Positions 30,688 to 41,687 of a stretch of 64,000 nt of DNA are shown here, one piece after another. The notes beneath the pieces are model-generated. The model was not told where the DNA came from. It saw nothing but the letters and a program-made list of their open reading frames with translations, and did no database searches. Source of the stretch: Caprella mutica (taxonomy: Eukaryota > Arthropoda > Malacostraca > Amphipoda > Caprellidae); NCBI GenBank assembly GCA_947561585.1, contig CANNZV010000513.1, positions 645,473 through 709,472 of the forward strand, in the 5' to 3' direction. How positions within the stretch are numbered: position 1 is the stretch's first letter; every line of letters begins with the position of its first letter. The translations under genes and the position numbers were made by a program.

Positions 30688-31797
30688 ATTGGGTAAGTTA
30701 CGAATTATCGGTGACCGGTAAATTCCACCCCGGTATATTCCACCCCGGTATATTCCACCCCGGTATATTCCACCCCGGTAAATTCCACCCCACTTTACAG
30801 GTTAGGTTTGTTTAGTTATTAATATCAGTCATTTATTAATATTATATGTAATACTAGGTAACTTGCATTTTCACTGCATCAAATTAAACCTTTTGCTGGC
30901 TAATCACAAGCTGTTTATTTTTCACTACACAAGTAACAAAATAGCAGAAAGAAAGGTTGTGTGAACGCTCTTTATCAGTTGATGTATTTAGATTTTAAAT
31001 TTCAAGTTGATTTTCTTCCCTATCGCCAACACAACAGCGATATTAACTGTAAAATGAGGTCACACAGAACTTCTTGTTATATTTATTTCATTTTGAATTT
31101 GGTATTTTAACTTTTTGTAAGAGTGGTGGTTTTTGACCGAAGGCTTTTTTTACGTTTTTTTTTTTTGACCGGGAAGTTTTCGATAGGGAGGTGATGGTTA
31201 TTGTACAGGGTTTTAAGACTGGGAGATTATTGCCTTTTTTACATTGAGAGATTTTGACCACGGGGAATTTTGTCCTAGAATCCAAAACTTATAAGCAAAG
31301 AGCGAAAACATTGAATGGGTTGTCTCTGCCAGGTGACCCTTTCCACACCTCATACAACCATTGTTGTAAGAGCACATATGCAGTTTCATGTTAAAAAGGA
31401 ATTAATATTAACTTGTTCAACACGTAAACTTTGAAATAAACTACCATACTAATTTTTTTTGTATTCTATCAGAATAAAATTTCAATTGACTTGAGCTACC
31501 TCTAAATATTGTCCGAATATCTCAGGATATTGTTCGAGTTAGTTTTTAATCAGTAAGAATTATTTAACAAATGGCAATCTAAAAATAAAATCTTTGAATT
31601 TTTATTGTCACCCAAATGAGCATTGTCACAGGGGTGGAATATACCTAGAACTGAATTTTCGGTCGGTTCCACATCTTCGGTCATATAAGAAAGAGCGATT
31701 TATTAATGATTATTTAATTATAATTTATATTGTTATATAGTTTTTTCTTTTATGACCAAAGATGTGAAACCGACCGATAAATCGTAACTTACCCATT
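30688..31797. mobile_element. MITE-A copy interrupted by an FB element
   Basis: GGGTAAGTTACGAATTATCG (30691 on) is the start of a MITE-A left arm. The rest (TTTTCGGTCGGTTCCACATC, TTCGGTCATATAAG ... ACCGATAAATCGTAACTTAC, CCA) resumes at 31655. GAATTATCGGT before and GAATTTTCGGT after the insert look like a target duplicate of about 9-11 bp with one mismatch. Confidence 0.75.
30713..31652. mobile_element. FB-1: foldback-like element with minisatellite end
   Basis: The left end has five 15-bp units (GGTAAATTCCACCCC or GGTATATTCCACCCC, 30717-30791). The right end has one inverted unit, GGGGTGGAATATACC (31631-31645), an exact complement. The 840-bp middle is AT-rich with no long frame. The nested position in MITE-A and apparent target duplication support mobility. 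Tandem units as inverted termini recall Drosophila foldback elements in architecture only. Confidence 0.65.
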
Positions 31798-32506
31798 TAT
31801 ACTTAGAAGTATTATTTTCGGGACATCTTGCAACCAATTAACATTATAAATCAAAAGCGATAAAAATAAATATTCTAAAGACTTTTGAGCTAGTAAATAT
31901 GCTGTCGATATACAGAAAGTCAAAGATTTCAATTTCATTTCAGCAAATAGTTTTGGTAAATAAGTGACTGTAAATCACATTCTCTCAGTTAGAATTCTCA
32001 TGTTCTTTAATTACGGAGGTGTTTTCTTGGTCATACATCAACGTACAGCGGATCTTGTTACACCTGTAACTTACCCAATGTTTAACGTGTTGTTACTTTG
32101 TGGTATGTGGAATATTAGAGGGGAAAATGCTACCTAGAGATACACAGGGCCTGTACCTACCCAGCCAACACAAGTTAATGGGGCCCATGTGGGCACTATG
32201 TTGACAAATCGTATTGGCAGTGTTTTTTTTCAAAATGGGTGAACATGGTGACAGCATGGGCTGTTATGTTGAAACCATATTAGCACAAGATGTTGCCAAT
32301 ACATTATTCAAGTTTCAGCAATATAATGTTGACATGCTATATATTAATCATATTGGGCCAATATGACAAATCAATGGGATGGATTCACCACATTGAACCA
32401 CCCTTCTCCCAATTTCTAGGATACTTTCAGTCTGCCATCTCTTGCCCATCTAACCATCTAGTGCCCATGTTGGCACAATGTGTCATGGTTGCTTGGGATG
32501 TACTAT
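31798..32506. other. Intergenic stretch, no gene recognised
   Basis: Mildly repetitive wording (TGTTGACA, GGGCCCATGTGGGCAC) is seen around 32170-32480. No coding evidence. Confidence 0.4.
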
Positions 32507-32600
32507 CTACAGTGTCTCTACAGTGTCTCTACAGTGTCTCTACAGTGTCTCTACAGTGTCTCTACAGTGTCTCTACAGTGTCTCTACAGTGTCTCTACAA
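32507..32600. repeat. 11-bp minisatellite
   Basis: The unit is TCTCTACAGTG, about eight copies. Confidence 0.95.
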
Positions 32601-32912
32601 TCTCTAGACTCTAGAGTGTCTCCACATTGTCTCTAAAGACTCTCTAGGCCACATTGTTTGTTTTAATATTTCTAATATTTTTCACTGTACATCTTAGGTT
32701 TCAGACGCCATTTCTTACAAGTTATTAGGCCAAAGATCTTTTCAGGTGGCTTTGCTTGTTCAGGTCCATTTAAAGCATCTTGAGACATGTTTCTAATGTG
32801 ATGAGGCATATAAAGGACAATTATTATTAACTACATCAAGATTTATATTACATTTTCGAGACCATATTTTTATTCATATATTTATTCATCATTCTGAACA
32901 CATCAGAGTTTG

Positions 32913-33127
32913 GGGTAAGTTACAATTCATCGGACAGTTCCACATTTTCGGTCATATAAGAAAAAACGTGTATAATAGTTTCTATTTAATTGTTTTTTAT
33001 CAGTATCCTTGATACCTGCTGGTATCATGGATACCATTTAATATAAAGGTTAATAATAATTATTAGTAATGAACTTTTTATACATGATCGAAAAGGTGTA
33101 ACTGTCCGATAACTCGAAACTTACCCT
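32913..33127. mobile_element. MITE-A full copy with central palindrome
   Basis: Left arm GGGGTAAGTTACAATTCATC, GGACAGTTCCACATTTTCGG, TCATATAAGAAAAAACG. Core AGTATCCTTGATACCTGCTG, GTATCATGGATACC. Right arm TACATGATCGAAAAGGTG, AACTGTCCGATAACTCG, AAACTTACCCT. This is the clearest complete example of the family. Confidence 0.9.
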
Positions 33128-33227
33128 AATTTGTATACCTCTTTACATTAACTATCTTTAAACGAAATTATTAGCTAAAATGTCCCGCTATTTTTAAATT
33201 AAAAAAATAAAAACATCTTTACAACAG

Positions 33228-34606
33228 TGTTACAACCCCTCTCCCCTCTGTAGAAATACCCCACTCTCCCCTCTGTAGAAATACCCCACTTTTCCCTCTG
33301 TAGAAATACCCCACTTTTCCCTCTGTAGAAATACCCCACTCTCCCCTCTGTAGAAATACCCCACTCTCCCCTCTGTAGAAATACCCCCCCTCTCCCCTCT
33401 GTAGAAATACCCCCCCCCTCCCCTCTGTAGAAATACCCCCCTCTCCCCTCTGTAGAAATACCCCACTCTCCCCTCTGTAGAAATACCCCACTCTCCCCTC
33501 TGTAGAAATACCCCACTTTTCCCTCTGTAGAAATACCCCACTCTCCCCTCTGTAGAAATACCCCACTCTCTCCTCTGTAGAAATACCCCCCCTCTCCCCT
33601 CTGTAGAAATACCCCCCCCCTCCCCTCTGTAGAAATACCCCCCTCTCCCCTCTGTAGAAATACCCCACTCTCCCCTCTGTAGAAATACCCCACTCTCCCC
33701 TCTGTAGAAATACCCCCCTCTCCCCTCTGTAGAAATACCCCCCCTCCCCTCTGTAGAAATACCCCCCTCTCCCCTCTGTAGAAATACCTCCCCCCCTCCC
33801 CTCTGTAGAAATACCCCCCCCTCCCCTCTGTAGAAATACCCCACTCTCCCCTCTGTAGAAATACCCCACTCTCCCCTCTGTAGAAATACCCCCCCTCTCC
33901 CCTCTGTAGAAATACCCCCCCCCCCTCCCCTCTGTAGAAATACCCCCCTCTCCCCTCTGTAGAAATACCTCCCCCCCCTCCCCTCTGTAGAAATACCCCC
34001 CCCTCCCCTCTGTAGAAATACCCCCCCTCTCCCCTCTGTAGAAATACCTCCCCTCTCTCCTCTGTAGAAATACCCCCCCCCCCTCCCCTCTGTAGAAATA
34101 CCCCCCTCTCCCCTCTGTAGAAATACCTCCCCCCCTCCCCTCTGTAGAAATACCCCCCCCCTCCCCTCTGTAGAAATACCCCCCTCTCCCCTCTGTAGAA
34201 ATACCCCCCTCTCCCCTCTGTAGAAATACCCCCCCCCCCCTCTCCCCTCTGTAGAAATATCTCCCCCCTCCCCTCTGTAAAAATACCCCTCTCTCCCCTC
34301 TGTAGAAATACCCCCCCTCTCCCCTCTGTAGAAATACCCCCCTCCCCTCTGTATAAATACCCCCCCTCTCCCCTCTGTATAAATACCCCCCTCTCCCCTC
34401 AGTAGAAATACCCCCCTCTCCCCTCTGTAGAAATACCCCCCCCCTCTCCCCTCTGTAGAAATATCTCCCCCCTCCCCTCTGTAAAAATACCCCTCTCTCC
34501 CCTCTGTAGAAATACCCCCCCCCTCCTCTCTGTAGAAATACCCCCCCCTCTCCCCTCTGTAGAAATATCCCCCTCTCCCCTCTGTAGAAATTCCCCCCCT
34601 CTCATT
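33228..34606. repeat. C-rich minisatellite, 20-27 bp units (G-rich on minus strand)
   Basis: About 65 units of CTCCCCTCTGTAGAAATACC with a C run of 3 to 13 after ATA. Length variation is almost all in the C run. On the minus strand every unit brings GGGG-type runs, giving strong potential for four-stranded G structures. Long minus-strand open frames here come from the repeat. Confidence 0.95.
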
Positions 34607-34978
34607 TCTTCTCATATCTCCTCACTGCTCATTAATGAGTGTTAGGACCTGTTTCTCCAACTGATGAGAACAAAAAGTTTAAATCATGAGAAAAAAGACA
34701 CAAATAAACACAAAGAAGGATTTTCACCAGTGAATTTTATAGTTATTATTTTATTCTCCAGTTTTATTTTATTAACATTAAAAATGTTTATAAACTATTT
34801 CCAATTTATTTAACAATAAATCCATTTCTTTCATTTAACCACATTTTTGTCTATATTTAATAAAGTCCTTATATCTAGTATATACACATGCAATTAAGTT
34901 ACACAATGGGAATAAGTTAGAAAAGGCTTTGGTGAGAAGTACTTAGATTATATAAGCATATTGAAATTACGGTAAATC
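34607..34978. other. AT-rich stretch, no gene
   Basis: No feature seen. Confidence 0.5.
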
Positions 34979-35341
34979 CCTATTTCATTTAGGGACGTGA
35001 ACTAGGAACCGATCCACATACCCCCTTCCTAGTTAATACTAACTAGGAAGGGGGCAGTCGTAAATTAATGTTTTATTATAAAGATAAACATTTAAAACAA
35101 CAACAAGAATACATATATTTCAATTAGTTTCTCAAGACGACATAATTTAATTTGCTGAATTTCAATTTCAAATTTTCCTGTTTGATTTGTATTTGTTTGT
35201 GAATGTAGGTAAGACACTAGATTTTCTATCAATTAATATTTATTAGGACAATATGCTTTAAAAAGAAAAAAGGTAACTAATTTAAAAAAACAGTCATTTA
35301 AAAATACCGTCTTCCTAGTTCACGTCCCTAAATGAAATAGG
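34979..35341. mobile_element. MITE with perfect 30-bp terminal inverted repeats
   Basis: CCTATTTCATTTAGGGACGT plus GAACTAGGAA (34979-35008) is the exact complement of 35312-35341. Near the left end a second palindrome (CCCCCTTCCTAGTTA / TAACTAGGAAGGGGG, 35021-35054) uses the same CTTCCTAGTT word. There is no coding frame and no other copy in the window. Confidence 0.85.
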
Positions 35342-35404
35342 GACGTGAAAAAGGAATTAACCAAAATTGTTATCGTTATTTAAACAGAGGATAACTTTTC
35401 GAAC

Positions 35405-35560
35405 TGTTAAAGTTAAACAATACCCTCGCCATATTGTTAAACAATTCCCTCAGAATATTGTTAAACAATTCCCTCACAATATTGTTAAACAATTCCCTCG
35501 CCATATTGTTAAACAATTCCCTCACAATATTGTTAAACAATTCCCTCACAATATTCTTAA
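35405..35560. repeat. 24-bp minisatellite
   Basis: The unit is CAATTCCCTCACAATATTG plus TTAAA, about six copies. Each unit contains the dyad ATTGTTAAACAAT. Confidence 0.9.
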
Positions 35561-36094
35561 CATTTCTCCGCTACATTCACAAACTGTGTTATTTCCATTA
35601 TGTTTTAACTCTATTCCCATTTGACAGAATCTCTTCAATGATTTTACTTTGTTTAAAAGTTGGAATGGAAGTAAAGTCTATTCCCTAATGATTTTACTTC
35701 ATTTGTTATTAAAGTTTTCTTTTTCAATAACGTCTGCTTTCTGTTGGAGATGAAAAAATGCACCATTTCGACCATTGCAACCAATTAATGTTTCAGTATA
35801 TAATCTGTTCAGTCTAATTCCTCAAAGAAAATGTTCGATCTTTGTTTGAGAAGTCAGAAAATTGGCACTGAAAAATGAATGTGCTTTAAATGAATTTAAA
35901 TAGAGACTTTTGCATAAAATAGTGTGCTCTAAATGCTATTTAAGTCTTAAATAGTTAATTGTGAATTTGATATTCTTAGTCTTTTTACACTTTGTAGAAA
36001 AGGTAGAATTAATCAAGACAGCAATAACTACCAGATGAAGATAAAGTAGAGTATGTATGTGATAAATGGTCTTTACTTTTTATTGTTAACAATA
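35561..36094. other. AT-rich stretch, no gene
   Basis: No feature seen. Confidence 0.5.
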
Positions 36095-36236
36095 GGGTGT
36101 GTTCTGAATAATTGGTCAGTTCCACATCTTTGATCACATAAGAAATAGTATATAATTATTAAAATAACGATTTAAAATGAAATTATTTATTCTTTTTATA
36201 TGACCGGAACAGCGGATTGTCCCACAATTCGTAGTC
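36095..36236. mobile_element. MITE-A degenerate copy
   Basis: AGGGTGTGTTCTGAATAATT, GGTCAGTTCCACATCTTTGA and TCACATAAG at the left; TTATATGACCGGAACAGCGG and TTGTCCCACAATTCG at the right. Confidence 0.7.
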
Positions 36237-36399
36237 GAAGTAAAATGCATACATAAAATACATTCTTAACGTGAATGAACAGTTCATTATTTCTTTCTTT
36301 TCGCTACTCTTTCACCCTCAACAGCAATATTTGAAATAAGAATTTAAACGAAGCAAACAAATTTTCCAGAAGATACGAATGGTTTGGTACTAACCGTGC

Positions 36400-36577
36400 G
36401 TGGAAAACTGCCCCTGTGGGAAGATTGCCACTGTGGGAAAATTGCCACTGGGAAGATTGCCACTGGGAAGACTGCCCCCGGGAAAACTGCCCCTGTGGGA
36501 AGATTGCCCCTGTGGGAAGATTGCCACTGGGAAAATTGCCACTGTGGGAAAATTTTCCCAGTGGCAATTTTCCCAGC
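36400..36577. repeat. FB-like minisatellite with inverted end
   Basis: Units of 13-17 bp (GGGAAAATTGCCACTGT, GGGAAGATTGCCACT, GGGAAAACTGCCCCTGT) run for about 150 bp. They end against an inverted piece (TTTTCCCAGTGGCAATTTTC, CCAG), so the array closes as a foldback. The unit resembles those of the FB elements at 30717 and 59589. Confidence 0.7.
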
Positions 36578-36644
36578 ACTGATACTAACAATTCTTGTAT
36601 TACAAACATATTTGAAACACAAATAAAATAAATCTAAAGACTAT

Positions 36645-37610
36645 TTACAGGAGGTGTTGAAAATGGCAACCAGAATCCTCTAGGCAAAGTCTTGCGCGCT
36701 TAAGACAATCTTTGTCACCCCCTCAATTGTTGCTGAGTCATAATTTGCACCAAACAGCTTCACACATTCTGTCGGATCTTGAATGCGATGAGTTTTTCCG
36801 AATAGACAATTTTATATTCTGCAGTTCACAATTGGAAATTAAAAGAATTGAGTTCTGGACTGAGTGCTGGCCAGAATATCTCAGTGTCTCTGTTGATGAC
36901 ACTTATTTGTATTTTATCTGTCACTATTTTCTGAGCCACCCTTGTACAATGGGGAGGAGTAACATCTTGCATTCACCTCAGTCTACATTGTGTTGCTGGT
37001 CAAAATTTGCCATCAACCGAGACACAATGGCCTTCGTCATTGATGAATGCTTGGACAATTGAAATTTCACCGTCCACAATCGCAATAAAATTATTAGTTG
37101 CAGGCGACTATTCCTCATATGTATTTTTGGCTGACTGACATCCATCACTCTTGTGGTGAGGTTCTTGATGCTGGACAAAGATTTTCTCATCGTGCCACCT
37201 GCAGGACTCACTGAAAAGGACCTCATCTTAGTCGAGTAGTCACTGACGCCATTGTTCCTTGTGTGTTTCTTGCAGCCGCTACACAGAACTTATATCATAT
37301 TTTAATGTGTTATCTTTGACTTGCTGACCAATACATTTTGTGCTGCCTGTCGGAGTGATGTTCAGCAAAGATCCTCTAACACTTCTTACTTCTTTACTTT
37401 TGTCCTTTTGGTCCTTTAGGTCATCCTGCCCACTGTTTGCTTGCGAACCACAGACCCAAGTTTTTCAAACTCTTCATTGATCCTATAAAACTGATGCATC
37501 TTACATTTTGCAGTAGGACTACCTTTTTCGATCTTGTATTCACGGGTAATGTTCCATTTCGCCCGAAGACCTTGACTTTAAAGTTCTTCTGTCTTCTGTG
37601 AACATTTCGA
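36645..37610 (-). pseudogene. Relic of a Tc1/mariner-superfamily transposase
   Basis: The minus strand reads in shifting frames as a transposase. An N-terminal piece near 37420-37560 (EEFEKLGSVVRKQTVGRMT) matches the helix-turn-helix linker. A central piece (VDGEISIVQAFINDEGHCVS) and the second catalytic block MQDVTPPHCTRVAQKIV, then FWPALSPELNSFNF (36840-36990), follow the QDGAPPH...WP.RSPDL pattern. A C-terminal RLCLEDSGCHFQHLL is followed by TAA at 36645-36647; HF.HLL is the typical end of this transposase group. Several frameshifts and stops make it an old, dead copy. Terminal repeats were not found. Confidence 0.75.
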
Positions 37611-37978
37611 ATTTCTCCGGTCGAAAAATCATGACGCGAGTGAGTACCAGACTTGAAGAACAAAAAACTGTGTCGATGATGCGGTTTACCGTTATTTCTC
37701 TGTACCTAACGAGCACTACAAGTGTTGCGGAAAGAAAACACTCGGTACGTACGTATCAGTGTGACTGTATGCTCTGTACTTTTAACTCGATACCTCCCCC
37801 TTTGGAACGGAAAAACAGTTAGTATTTATCTTCGAATCAGCAAAATATGAATTATTAAATAGCAACCAAAGCTCACAGGATTCAAACATTGCAAGAAAAC
37901 TCTTAGCAACTCATGAAATTCAAATGACAAAAGAAAGGCAAGAGAGGAAAGAGTTTCAGCAAAAAGAGGTAGTGAATG

Positions 37979-38475
37979 TTAATGGAGAGATGGTGTTAAT
38001 GGAGAGATGGTGTTAATGGAGAGATGGTGTTAATGGAGAGATGGTGTTAATGGAGAGATGGTGTTAATGGAGAGATGGTGTTAATGGAGAGATGGTGTTA
38101 ATGGAGAGATGGTGTTAGTGGAGAGATGGTGTTAATGGAGAGATGGTGTTAATGGAGAGATGGTGTTAATGGAGAGATGGTGTTAATAGAGAGATGGTGT
38201 TAATGGAGAGATGGTGTTAATGGAGAGATGGTGTTAATGGAGAGATGGTGTTAATGGAGAGATGGTGTTAATGGAGAGATGGTGTTAATGGAGAGATGGT
38301 GTTAATGGAGAGATGGTGTTAATGGAGAGATGGTGTTAATAGAGAGATGGTGTTAGTGGAGAGATGGTGTTAATGGAGAGATGGTGTTAATGGAGAGATG
38401 GTGTTAGTGGAGAGATGGTGTTAATGGAGAGATGGTGTTAATGGAGAGATGGTGTTAATGGAGAGATGGTGTTAA
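37979..38475. repeat. 17-bp minisatellite
   Basis: The unit is AATGGAGAGATGGTGTT, about 29 copies, highly uniform, with rare TTAGTGG and TTAATAG variants. Confidence 0.95.
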
Positions 38476-38518
38476 TTGTTTGGTTGCGCAAAAGTTTCAC
38501 ACTCTAATATATGTTTAT

Positions 38519-38612
38519 CGGGGGCATGTCGCCCCCACACCCCCCTGTCAGGTCATTAAACAATCATGAAGTGTGCAGTGCAACAAACTAACGGATACAA
38601 CAAACTACATAA
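38519..38612. repeat. FAM-G copy 2
   Basis: GGGGGCATGTCGCCCCCAC, CATTAAACAATCATGAAGTG and GCAACAAACTAACGGATACA match copy 1. The first part forms a GGGGGC/GCCCCC hairpin. Confidence 0.65.
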
Positions 38613-38929
38613 CAACCATGTATACTAAGTGTGTTAATATCCCCTTCATGAAAATTCGCCGATGAAACGTCTTGCCAACGTAATTTCATGTCGACGAAAC
38701 GTCTGTCTGCAATACGTCCTGTCGATTGAAGGTCTATCAATGACACGACTGATGACTGTGGTATTGTGGTGCTAATGGTATTGTGTAGCTACCTACACCA
38801 GTCACGATTAATACCAATTATAAAGAGCAGTGCATAGACACTCGCAGTGTGTGGATAGTGCCTTAGTTTACTGTTAAAGAGAGAAGGGTTGAAACCTTCT
38901 TAAATGAAAAGGTGGATCAAATCACGGCA
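38613..38929. other. Intergenic stretch, no gene
   Basis: No coding signal. A weak repeat of CGACGAAACGTCT-like words lies near 38660-38730. Confidence 0.4.
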
Positions 38930-39300
38930 GAAAATATGGAATCAAAGAAAATACGGGAAGACGAAAAATACGGAGAAACAATCCGGGAACAGGAAATTCG
39001 GAAATAAAAATATGAGGAAATATAAAATCCGGGAATAGGAAAATTCGGAAAACCAGAAAAAATCGGGAAACTGGAAATTTTGAAAACAGAAATTAAGGGA
39101 AGCAAAAAATTAGGAAATAAAACAGAAAATAAGGAAAACGAACAATATGGAAAAATATGCAGGAAACAGAAAATTCGGAAAAAAAAATCCGAAATCAAAT
39201 CCGGGAAATAGAAAATACTGTAAACGTAAAATTCTAAGAACAGAAACAGATATCTGAAATACTAATTACCAAAAAATCCTGATTACAAAAATTCCGAATG
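38930..39300. repeat. Degenerate purine-rich repeat
   Basis: The words GGAAAATTCGGAA, ATCCGGGAA and AAAATACGG recur at irregular spacing, an eroded minisatellite of about 16-20 bp units. Confidence 0.6.
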
Positions 39301-39569
39301 ACTAAAAATAATTGTTTCAAGTTCATAATTTTCATTGGTATTACCATAGAAATGTAAACATATTAATAAATGTATTCGGATGGAGATAATATGTGCCTTA
39401 AAATAGGCCTTAAAATGTGAAGGGAAATAATTAAGGCTTTTGATTAGGGAGAAAAATAGGAAAAGTTTGTGCAGTTTTAAGAGGAAAATCTTAGTAATTA
39501 ACAAAGCTTTGAAGAGGAGCTTTTTCAGTCGAAAAAACTTTGAATATGAAACTGTGAGTCTGACATTCG

Positions 39570-39830
39570 GGGAGAATGGAAGAGAGGGTGAAGGGGGTGA
39601 GGGTGAGGGAGAAAGACGGTGAGGGTGACAGTGAGGGAGGAAGACGTTTAAGGTGACAGAGGGTGAGGGAGGGCGAGTAAATGTGGGAGAGGGTGAGGGT
39701 GAGAATGAAAAGGAGGGTGAGAATTAGTGCGTGAGAAAAGGAGAGAATGTATGAATTAGTGAGAGGGAGTTAGTAGAAGAGTGAGGAAAGAGTGTGAGTG
39801 ACAAGGAAGAGAGAACCTTCAGAGGTTCTC
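39570..39830. repeat. GA/GT-rich simple repeat (GAGGGTGAGG type)
   Basis: The purine strand is made of irregular GGGTGAGGGTGAGGGAG words with no fixed period. Confidence 0.75.
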
Positions 39831-39849
39831 TCCATAACTGCCCATCCAA

Positions 39850-40560
39850 GGTAGGTACCTCGGCATAGAAAAAACGCACTCAACAAACGGGATTCGGAAT
39901 ATATCAACACTTGAGGAATGAACTGAGTGGACTTCAATCTCATCTCACTCCCACTTAGAGCCTATGTACTCAAAACTTGACAAAGGAAAATCTCCACCAG
40001 GCATGGGAAGACAGTTTGGCTTGATGTACTGGACATCAAAGCACTGTCCAGAGAACTTCAGATCACGGGTGATCAGAATACCAATAACTCTTTTTTCATC
40101 AGTAGGCGTGATGGGACCCAGAGCAAAGTGTAGTTAAACTTCCTTGTTCAAAGAAACTCGCATGAAGCACTCTAAACATATTTACGTTGAAAGGAATCTG
40201 TCACGAATTCGACCAGTCTACAATCTTCAACAGGTCTCTTTGAGTTCCATGGTGTCAGCGAATTTTGAAATTCTTCTGACGAGCCTCACCTCTAGGATGT
40301 AGATGTAGATGTTTAAGAGTAGTGGACCAAAGACCGATAACTGTGAAAACCAACCAAATGAAACTCCATTGACCACCACTCCTTGGCTCTTGCCGTTCAA
40401 CCACGATTCAACCTTTTAGCCTCTACCGTGACCAAAAGCCTCTCGTGGTGTACTTTGTCTTAGGCCTTTTTGAAGTCTATATACACGATGTCAACTGCTC
40501 TGAATCTCTCATGAACACAAAAGACGTACGGAGAAAAACATGCTGACTTTTCCCTGTGAG
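39850..40560 (-). pseudogene. Relic of a CR1/L2-like LINE reverse transcriptase
   Basis: The minus strand, in shifting frames, gives VDIVYIDFKKA (catalytic palm box A; complement of 40461-40496), then HHERLLVTVEA, VVVNGVSFGWFSQLS, FGPLLLNIYI, ISKFADTME (where the family has FADDT), DLLKIVDWSNS, and GILITRDLKFSGQC. That order is the C-terminal half of a non-LTR reverse transcriptase of the CR1/L2/Jockey assembly. Stops, frameshifts and the loss of one Asp show it is dead. No endonuclease part or 3' tail was recognised. Confidence 0.75.
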
Positions 40561-40729
40561 TTTGTGCTCTTCAAGCTGAGCAACAACAACAACAACAATT
40601 CTCTTCAATTATTTTATTCAATTTAGTTATTTCTCTTAGAATAAAACTAAGAACAGTCAACCCTTCAATGTATCCTCTTGACCTATAAACCTGTAATTAA
40701 GGGGGGGGGGGATAATATTCAACCGTAAT

Positions 40730-40772
40730 CAACCATTACGCTCAATATTAACGATATTGAGCGTAATGGTTG
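40730..40772. other. 19-bp perfect hairpin
   Basis: CAACCATTACGCTCAATAT and ATATTGAGCGTAATGGTTG are exact inverted repeats around TAACG. A G10 run lies about 30 bases upstream. Confidence 0.8.
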
Positions 40773-40826
40773 AAGTAAGTGAAAATTTATATTCAGTGTT
40801 CAGTAATTGATACAAACAATATTATT

Positions 40827-40945
40827 AATACATGTCGGACAGTTTCACAAGTTTTCAATACATGTCGGACAGTTCTTAATAGGTAAATTAATTTTATTAC
40901 ATAATCGTAAATGTGGTACAGTTCGATAACTCGAAAATTAACCTT
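40827..40945. mobile_element. Degenerate MITE-A remnant
   Basis: ATGTCGGACAGTTTCACAAG and ATGTCGGACAGTTC repeat in tandem, then CATAATCGTAAATGTGGTAC and GTTCGATAACTCG complete a right arm. Confidence 0.5.
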
Positions 40946-41235
40946 CTACACTTACTTTTCAATTGCCACTACACTTCACTGCTATTGTTAACAGTCTTAA
41001 CAATAACAATAGTAACATTTACAACAATGGCTAACATGTACACAATCGACTCCAACAATCGGGAACTATTCGGACAATTTGTTTGATTGGTCTTTTGTGA
41101 GACATCGAGATGAAGACTATATAGGGGTATCGGCCTGCTAGAGTATCTAGTGTCTTACCAGAGGGGTATCGAATTGCAGAAGTACTTACGTATCTTGATA
41201 CATTATAGATATAAGAAAAAGCATGTGCAATCCGA
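40946..41235. other. Intergenic stretch, no gene
   Basis: No coding or repeat feature seen beyond a short GTTA/TAAC palindrome near 40985-41010. Confidence 0.4.
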
Positions 41236-41385
41236 AACCCAGTTATTTCACTCCTGTACAATCCACACCTCAATAATTTCACTCCTGTACAATCTACACC
41301 CCAGTTATTTCACTCCTGTCCAATCCACACCTCAATAATTTCACTCCTGTACAATCCACACCCCAATGGTTTCACTCCTGTACTA
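41236..41385. repeat. 31-bp tandem repeat
   Basis: The unit is TTTCACTCCTGTACAATCCA plus CACCTCAATAA, about 4.7 copies. Confidence 0.9.
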
Positions 41386-41687
41386 ATGGTAAAACAACCA
41401 CCATATGTTGTAATTAATATTCACTGTGAATGGCTAACCGATCAATTTCACCGAACTACTCAACATGTTTTCTAACAGTACGACATCTGTCAAATTTTCT
41501 AACACCCCGTCTGTTTGCAAAGGGTTATACACCATTCTTTTGAATATTCCTTTCCCCCTCTTCACAGTGAAAGAATAAGAGGGGAGAAAAGAGGGGGAAA
41601 AAAGAGGGGAAGAAAGAGTAAGTCTCCACTTGAACCACAAAGAGGGCTTCAAGTGAGTCTAGACTTGAGGGAGATCAATTACAACCA

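Noticed and set aside
33230..34615. 461-codon minus-strand open frame (Gly/Arg/Tyr repeats)
   Set aside because: It is generated by the C-rich minisatellite; frame is lost and regained by C-run length changes and there is no independent coding evidence.
36384..36631. Plus-strand frames with CGKIATGK-type repeats
   Set aside because: They come from the FB-like tandem repeat; several frames are open at once.
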